Assembly (NCBI GenBank): GCA_947493495.1
Contig: CANLRN010000013.1
Location: 23,026-87,025, forward strand
DNA: 64,000 bases
Origin: an uncultured Aquimarina sp.
GTDB taxonomy: Bacteria; Bacteroidota; Bacteroidia; Flavobacteriales; Flavobacteriaceae
Direction: 5' to 3'
Positions 61,301 to 64,000 of the stretch are shown in pieces; within the stretch, counting starts at the first letter, position 1; each line of letters begins with the position of its first letter. The notes below the pieces were generated by a model. The model saw only the letters and a list, made by a program, of their open reading frames with translations. It had not been told where the DNA came from and did no database searches. Made by a program: the position numbers and the translations under genes.

Positions 61301-61611
61301 CTATAGAGGGAGAAGTTCCGTATAGATTTGGACAAAGAGCGTTAAATAAATTAGAAGCGGAATATGACTTTTATTATGAAATAGAAGTTCTAAAAGATTT
61401 ACCTTTCAAAGCACAAAACGCTGATGTAATCCCTTGGTTTGGTCAAGTAGGAGGTGGTAAACAATCAATGTGGAAAATGCCAATTGATAAAACAACTGGT
61501 TATCCAATAACATGGAATAAATTAGCTGAAGAAGGTTATGTTAAAATAACAATTAAAGATTCTCCTTCTGGTAATTTTAGTAATCTAAAAGGAATAATAA
61601 TCCAGGAATAA
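55351..61611 (+). CDS. TANFOR/FN3 polymorphic toxin with metalloprotease motif and C-terminal TNT NAD glycohydrolase domain
   Basis: The 2086-residue protein has a signal peptide (1-22, ending SITAQ) and a TANFOR-type region (about 23-290, opening FPVTVVPQTVPPAP). An FN3 domain (about 292-376) and an acidic beta-rich region (about 380-620) follow. A zinc-protease segment (about 725-905) has HELGHGVFTLAH at 869-880 (His869, Glu870, His873). A long helical middle contains a hydrophobic stretch (about 1498-1560). The end (about 1940-2086) matches the TNT family: WPPANGGF, DRYGG with Arg1962 and Tyr1963, then IPWFGQVGGG with Gln2032, the expected catalytic glutamine of NAD hydrolases like tuberculosis necrotizing toxin. 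This architecture is that of an antibacterial or anti-host toxin released across the outer membrane. No CHU_C or other T9SS tail is visible. The next gene starts one base after the stop. Confidence 0.85.
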   Translation: MKKRLFYILIVAICCVHSITAQTFPVTVVPQTVPPAPIYLSSYADASTINSPLRVQIILNDFAQLNREIRLKTFFEGNGIQFESNDVVVGAPNLFLEGGVPLNLTNVELAPYFAFENISGIAPSTYGQPIPEGSYQFCFEVYDVLSGVKISQRSCASTFIFQNEPPLLLAPNNREDLREQNPLNLLFQWTPRHINVTNVQYELSIVEIWDLTIDPQAAFLASPPIFQTTTTNTSYLYSAIDPLLLSNKRYAWRVQAQATNGSEEIGLFNNNGFSEIFWFNYTAPCEKPTTVSHEVKGAQQVNINWEDFTTSVPEFTIRYREEGQDNEWFYTKTTANWTTIWDLQAGTTYEYQVNKNCLISESDYSVVQTFTTLTEDDEAGLVDCGISPDLDIENMEPLEQLLKGNTFTAGDFPIKVTESNGQNGRFTGKGYVTFPYFNSIKVAVNFTNVFINNDNELAEGTVVTVYDPSWGNILDIDEVIDVGEDIIDVFTGGDDVIVPQLDYDIDENDINITDGQIVITKPDGTQQTIDYDEGDRYTITDASGDVYSVDKDGNITQTGEGDTSPQLTTENTDGIQVGSHAGTIEDFYVNAITNNDVAVTFRTNDDTRFALDLANNTYETNNYPKITASSGDYYPPHKAVVQGETDVFFADIEINNADIKIDSLIIKTIKNTAIKHERVSGTNTYKITVTGANPYLTQECVVTYKDPDSGKFKIAASFFIHHLVQQKEVPVQVVTVNGGNNISNLETGLNDIFGLAGGRFKVKSDVINITMDQDAWDTGDKNGIIDYDGSGLLSDYPTELKNIYKEFKKQYPRYDSRQYFIFVLGDEFRVSKPLNGFMPKTRQWGFVFERHLKEQGIENKSSPLLVAAHELGHGVFTLAHPFGDNVDNAGQASTWLMDYGDGTELGYPNWVTMNDSDLNLFLFQDDSGGELAGEVWFTPEWEPISIARSSIVVTTSKSSQVKGALPGFKSKGIRYTALFSSTGEFVGYHEDGKANGKKYEIDPINKKDIEKVYLFVKGENNCNKAYETTYEYAIANTTSIVYDSSNTNIKDSNRIRCAECPEGKQFIEDYINTVSDSNEKEAIELISGLICAEGDDQIDYDILVAQINKDFSDQLSKVFWGSDKAFFVRARNMFWDQEGAFAMYLRALLKVNQNIESYNEQLGSNVSKEEFYSALYYLNDSFIGTLTYEQKEKLLETIFEHNIFITEGFFVDGKSDVSLIKKVIQSIEDNNLDVLLDKIVDKTFTPDSVSEFPKREVLFEIVDAIEFDRLKNIDIKIKVEALSRMLDGNIFSLFGTKFHYKDVITKLIKSVKNDEAAAFLSSLEDPTKSFDEKPLVYHLKTRLTDFFTNSDAYTAFFKEINRLCAERSIVSPNEYGIKAEISWKVENRDYVLLSFVRDKNDYKYVYDETTHKVQLLTCKNTIQTRRGIRCAEEINLLEGSGSPFDMVMVYFYENASPFSPVVDTRLYDEPALEAKGHIIPAMFLEYMYGETGEEVAKNFGWNTFNVVITVATLGEGAAAISAVRIAASSGTKILFRTILRQSYSLIDLSLTVGGTAYQFGAGNKLPKSFEYVGYFLAAKTTFDLLNGGLKGLATIDNASAVQKQKYLDDLEILNNEGEKITLDEFDDLILKSKNLIRDNEHLSYEYRRILLELKLGVSVSKTSILAKLEGLTDPKILTFKDWINRLDDVDATLLDRIDKLGDDIVKFSKDFDFSNSTIISKFSSQPDLVKSWEVLKEFREIRIADGNIEVLLKVSDRFRYNNKSSFEGLTDLFNGSAASKQKLIDGLKKADELFDSSLPVTFSGVKRGEIIANIESTEDIAKVIDKNGNGDEVARFVDGVLKKKKFLREEGDVTVAKKGAKPEDDILKRGDEIGFRDIDNTINGVFRVFFKDVNDFARTFDKKGEVATTLRNEAFDLYKQGKWNELETLFKKNGLNGDWPPANGGFNIIDDVPIEEGQKFDRYGGNFGLDANGNPILGGSFTSPIEGEVPYRFGQRALNKLEAEYDFYYEIEVLKDLPFKAQNADVIPWFGQVGGGKQSMWKMPIDKTTGYPITWNKLAEEGYVKITIKDSPSGNFSNLKGIIIQE

Positions 61612-61612
61612 A

Positions 61613-62044
61613 ATGAATAAAATAGAAAAAAATATCAAGTTATTAAAAGAAATTCCCCCTGCTAAGAGTCTATTTATTAATGAAGAGTTGAAACCTAATG
61701 TTACAACTTCTTTTAATTGTTGTAACTGCTCTACCATAAATGAAATTAATATAACTCCTTATCAAACAGGCTATCCCTTTTTTCAGGTTTATAAAAATAA
61801 CTTTCTGTCAATCAAAAATGTTCTATCTAATAATATAGCTAGTAGGTCTTCAAGCTGGGCTTCTCACCTAGGAGAATATTTAATTGACAATTTACCTACA
61901 TTATACTATAAAAAAAAATGCGATAAATGTGGCGAAAAATTTCTAATAATATTTGGACTTGGTGAGAGTCAACCTAGTAAATGGGTTTGTAAAATATCCA
62001 ATATTTGGCATATAAATGAAATAGAAGCTAATAGCTCTAGTTAG
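61613..62044 (+). CDS. Zinc-ribbon-like protein, candidate immunity protein to the TNT toxin
   Basis: The 143-residue protein has no signal peptide and no TM segment, so it should be cytoplasmic, where an NAD hydrolase would act. Two CxxC pairs, Cys36-xx-Cys39 and Cys103-xx-Cys106, suggest a split zinc ribbon. The start lies one base after the toxin stop, so translation is coupled, which is the usual place for an immunity gene. I do not recognise it as a known immunity family, nor as the IFT antitoxin of the tuberculosis toxin. The immunity role is inferred from position only. Confidence 0.65.
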   Translation: MNKIEKNIKLLKEIPPAKSLFINEELKPNVTTSFNCCNCSTINEINITPYQTGYPFFQVYKNNFLSIKNVLSNNIASRSSSWASHLGEYLIDNLPTLYYKKKCDKCGEKFLIIFGLGESQPSKWVCKISNIWHINEIEANSSS

Positions 62045-62055
62045 AATTAAAATAT

Positions 62056-62094
62056 CCCCCGCTAGCGCGAGCGTCTCGCTCGTGACGGTATGAG
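62056..62094. repeat. REP-type palindrome, copy A
   Basis: CCCCCGCTAGCGCGAGCG followed by TCTCGCTCGTGACGG forms a GC-rich hairpin (stem CGAGCG / CGCTCG, loop TCT) that stands out in this AT-rich DNA. The same sequence recurs at 63463-63501, directly upstream of a RAYT gene, the arrangement of REP elements with their transposase. Confidence 0.85.
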
Positions 62095-62209
62095 TAAAAA
62101 GAAGAAAATGAGTGAAAAATAAATAATAGAAATTGAAGAAAGAAAAAAATCTACAGTACAGCAAGAGTAAGATTAGAAAAGTAAAAATGATATAAAAAGA
62201 ATATAAACA

Positions 62210-62305
62210 ATGAGCAGAAAATATAAATTCCATAACAAATCCGCAGCATACTTTATCAGTTTTGCTACGGTCTATAGGATGAATGTATTTATAAGACAGA
62301 AATGA
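62210..62305 (+). pseudogene. Decayed RAYT transposase start (copy A)
   Basis: The 31 codons reading MSRKYKFHNKSAAYFISF and on to FIRQK correspond to the first 31 residues of the RAYT at 63617, with a stop where the other copy continues. The HUH motif and the rest of the transposase are missing. Further on, 62367-62402 reads VEYVIYIHNKI, vaguely like the DYIHNNP block near the end of RAYT proteins, so an internal deletion is possible. The region 62306-62530 shows no gene. Confidence 0.7.
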
Positions 62306-62530
62306 TAACTATAAAATTAAAAGTCAGATAAGAGGTCAAAGTAAAGCACATTTTATCGCAGCTACTGTGGTAGAGTATGTAATTTACATTCATAACAAAA
62401 TATAGTTAACAATGAGTAAAAGAAATAGTAAAAATATTGGTAGGTTTTCCACTAAGTCAGGAGACTTTGCGGAGCGGGGGTACTAAATGGTAAATCAAGG
62501 ATCTCAAGTATAATACAAAAAGAAAAAACA

Positions 62531-63244
62531 TTGTCAGAAAATAGTTTTATCATATCATCACTAATTTACTTAGCTATTGCGGCTTGGCTTACTTTTAGCT
62601 TTGGCCCTTCCCTTATTAGGAAGGGAAAAGAAATTAGTAAAAACACTCTGTTAATTGAAAAGTTGGATAAGGTTTCGGTGAATGTAAAAACTACTAAACG
62701 TAAAATCATTTTCAACGGAAAAGAATATGATTCTTTACCTATTAGTAGTTCTTCAAAACTAAAACAAAATATTGATAGCAATCTTGAACTAATATTTTAT
62801 AAAGACACTGTAGAAATATATAGCTTATACAACTCAAAAAGTGAAAGTTATAAAAAAATTATTGCTTTTTTAGAGAAAAACAATGTCCTACTGGTAAACG
62901 ATATTATGAAAAAATCAATTTTAGAAATAACATGGACTAAAACAGATTTTATTAAACATATAGAGGTTTCTAATACAGATCTTAATGGAAACAAAAAGTA
63001 TATAGACTATTTGAAAATTAATAACACAATAATAAAAGGAAGAAATAAAAAATCACAAAGTTGGGCAATGATACTAGGAGGATATATTACAACTGTATTA
63101 TCAGGTCTAGGTTTATTACTTATTCCTTTTTCTATGTATTATCAAATTAAAGATTATAGAGAATCTGGAACTAAAATGTTTATTCCTAATAAATTAGAAG
63201 GAATCAAAAGTTTTTTAAATCTATTTAATAATAAAAACAAATAA
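62531..63244 (+). CDS. Orphan two-TM membrane protein of unknown function
   Basis: The 237-residue product starts at TTG 62531 (MSENSFIISSLIYLAIAAW). It has one TM segment at about 7-27 and one at about 183-206; between them lies a soluble region with alternating strands and many Lys/Asp/Asn, including KTTKRKIIFNGKEYDSLP. It ends in a basic tail. I recognise no family. It lies between the two copies of the REP/RAYT repeat, behind the toxin-immunity pair, so it could be cargo, a second immunity protein or a remnant of another toxin module. It has no recognisable promoter. Confidence 0.6.
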   Translation: MSENSFIISSLIYLAIAAWLTFSFGPSLIRKGKEISKNTLLIEKLDKVSVNVKTTKRKIIFNGKEYDSLPISSSSKLKQNIDSNLELIFYKDTVEIYSLYNSKSESYKKIIAFLEKNNVLLVNDIMKKSILEITWTKTDFIKHIEVSNTDLNGNKKYIDYLKINNTIIKGRNKKSQSWAMILGGYITTVLSGLGLLLIPFSMYYQIKDYRESGTKMFIPNKLEGIKSFLNLFNNKNK

Positions 63245-63367
63245 CAAAAAGAAAAAACGAAAGTAGCAATAATGAAATTGGAGGATAGATGTAAGAAGAT
63301 ATTATGAATTAAAGAATAAAAAATATCATCGTTAACGTCTTTAAAAAAATGAAAAGAAACGTATAAA

Positions 63368-63402
63368 AATTGTCAGACTGAGCCTGTCGAAGTCCAACAA
63401 TT
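63368..63402. repeat. Likely copy of a dispersed intergenic repeat
   Basis: AATTGT (63368-63373) and ACAATT (63397-63402) flank TCAGACTGAGCCTGTCGAAG. Short elements with the core TGAGCCTGTCGAAG are common intergenic repeats in Bacteroidota genomes, to my knowledge; a genome count would be needed. Nothing else is recognised in 63245-63462. Confidence 0.5.
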
Positions 63403-63462
63403 GATAAATATAAAAACCGAAAAAAATAAAAGTGAGAAGTTGGAAGCTTGAAATTAAAATGA

Positions 63463-63501
63463 CCCCCGCTAGCGCGAGCGTCTCGCTCGTGACGGTATGA
63501 G
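63463..63501. repeat. REP-type palindrome, copy B
   Basis: This is the same GC-rich hairpin as at 62056, here 116 bases before the RAYT start codon. The downstream leader 63502-63616 is purine-rich, almost identical to copy A and contains no separate gene. Confidence 0.85.
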
Positions 63502-63616
63502 TAAGAAGAAGAAAATGAATGAAAAATAAATAATAGAAATTGAAGAAAGAAAAAAATCTACGGTACAGCAAGAGTAAGATTAGAAAAGTAAAAATGATAT
63601 AAAAAGAATATAAACA

Positions 63617-63940
63617 ATGAGCAGAAAATATAAATTCCATAATCCATCAGCAGCTTATTTTATAAGTTTTGTTACCGTATATTGGATGGATGTGTTTACA
63701 CGTCAGGAATACTTTTCTGTGCTTGTCAATAGTCTAGAACATTGTAGAAAAGAAAAAGGAATGGAAATCTATGCCTATTGTATCATGTCCAGTCATATAC
63801 ATCTTATTTTTAGAGCTGCAAACGAAAATCCATCAGATATTATTAGGGATTTTAAAGGGTTTACCGCTAGAAAAATCATACAAACCATTCAGGAACATCC
63901 ACAAGAAAGTAGAAAAGAATGGCGGTTTGTTCGATTTTAA
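63617..63940 (+). CDS. REP-associated tyrosine transposase (RAYT), C-terminally altered
   Basis: The 107-residue product belongs to the Y1 (IS200-like) transposases tied to REP elements. MSSHIHLIFRA near residues 57-67 holds the HUH metal motif (His-Ile-His). The catalytic Tyr normally comes later, and family members have about 170-190 residues with a DYIHNNP block. Here similarity ends near KEWRFVRF and a stop follows, so the C-terminal third, including the expected nucleophile, is missing or replaced. An 8-base inverted repeat lies just after it. Cleavage activity is unlikely unless the frame was altered by a sequence error or continues after the window. Confidence 0.75.
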   Translation: MSRKYKFHNPSAAYFISFVTVYWMDVFTRQEYFSVLVNSLEHCRKEKGMEIYAYCIMSSHIHLIFRAANENPSDIIRDFKGFTARKIIQTIQEHPQESRKEWRFVRF

Positions 63941-63952
63941 ACAAGTGCCGGT

Positions 63953-63974
63953 AATGATCAAGTATCTGATCATT
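63953..63974. repeat. Perfect 8-bp inverted repeat behind the RAYT fragment
   Basis: AATGATCA (63953-63960) and TGATCATT (63967-63974) are separated by AGTATC. It lies where RAYT similarity has just ended, so it may mark the edge of another element; the window stops 26 bases later. Confidence 0.5.
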
Positions 63975-64000
63975 GGGCAATTCTTGGTTGTTTGTCCCGA

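Larger units (their letters stand above)
62056..62305 (+). repeat. Direct repeat, copy A (REP, leader and RAYT start)
   Basis: This segment matches 63463-63712 at an offset of exactly 1407 bases. The stretch from the REP palindrome to the transposase start is nearly identical; past the start codon the copies diverge more, mainly at third positions and towards the end. The repeat shows that a RAYT unit once stood here too. Confidence 0.85.

Noticed and set aside
63341..63640. Minus-strand frame of 99 codons, with a near copy at 61943-62233
   Set aside because: Both are the antisense reading of the REP/RAYT leader repeat. Their similarity comes from the DNA repeat, and the Phe/Leu-rich product is a shadow of purine-rich leader DNA.
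1..64000. tRNA, rRNA or CRISPR arrays
   Set aside because: No tRNA cloverleaf, rRNA signature or regular spacer-repeat array was recognised by eye in the intergenic regions.

Overview
The window looks like chromosome of a marine member of the Flavobacteriaceae (Bacteroidota); Aquimarina or a close relative is my best guess, an inference and not a match to a reference. The grounds are: AT-rich DNA, start regions without strong Shine-Dalgarno sequences, several promoters of the Bacteroidota form TTG-N19..24-TAnnTTTG, a CHU_C-type type IX secretion (T9SS) sorting domain, TANFOR and Calx-beta surface proteins, a GYDIA-type GHMP kinase beside a mevalonate-pathway reductase, and tandem POT peptide transporters with a dipeptidyl peptidase IV.

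Positions 1-9.4 kb: the end of a retropepsin-like protein, an FtsX/MacB-type permease, purH, and a complete rod-shape operon (mreB, mreC, mreD, PBP2, rodA) with overlapping junctions. 9.4-15.8 kb: a secreted non-specific nuclease; a fusion of a C39-like domain, a VKOR domain and a thioredoxin domain, followed by a tiny double-glycine-leader peptide with five cysteines; a MITE-like inverted repeat; an OppC-like permease and a Prc protease. 16-20.9 kb: a co-directional run surE, small membrane protein, lpxB, NlpC/P60 lipoprotein, comEC. 20.9-28.9 kb (minus strand): a serine hydrolase, a hypothetical gene and a peptide-utilisation operon (DPP IV, two POT transporters, thioredoxin-like protein).

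29-38 kb: HMG-CoA reductase and GYDIA kinase, separated by a 2026-residue T9SS-secreted glycoside hydrolase family 8 protein with DUF11-like and Calx-beta repeats. 38-45.5 kb: an LpxD-like acyltransferase, odhB and sucA (2-oxoglutarate dehydrogenase E2 and E1), two small envelope proteins and a polyprenyl diphosphate synthase. 45.8-52.5 kb: a TetR-controlled tripartite RND efflux operon (tetR, tolC-like, hlyD-like, RND) with a clear promoter.

52.9-64 kb is the accessory end. A predicted outer-membrane barrel gene broken by one single-base frameshift is followed, 3 bases later, by a 2086-residue TANFOR/FN3 protein. That protein carries an embedded HELGH zinc-protease motif and ends in a TNT-type NAD glycohydrolase toxin domain. 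One base after it comes a 143-residue zinc-ribbon-like protein, the natural immunity candidate. Beyond this lie two copies of a REP-type palindrome plus RAYT leader (one with a decayed transposase start, one with a C-terminally altered transposase) enclosing an orphan two-TM membrane protein. The strongest candidates for undescribed biology are the TANFOR-metalloprotease-TNT toxin module and the C39-like/VKOR/thioredoxin fusion paired with a Cys-rich GG peptide.
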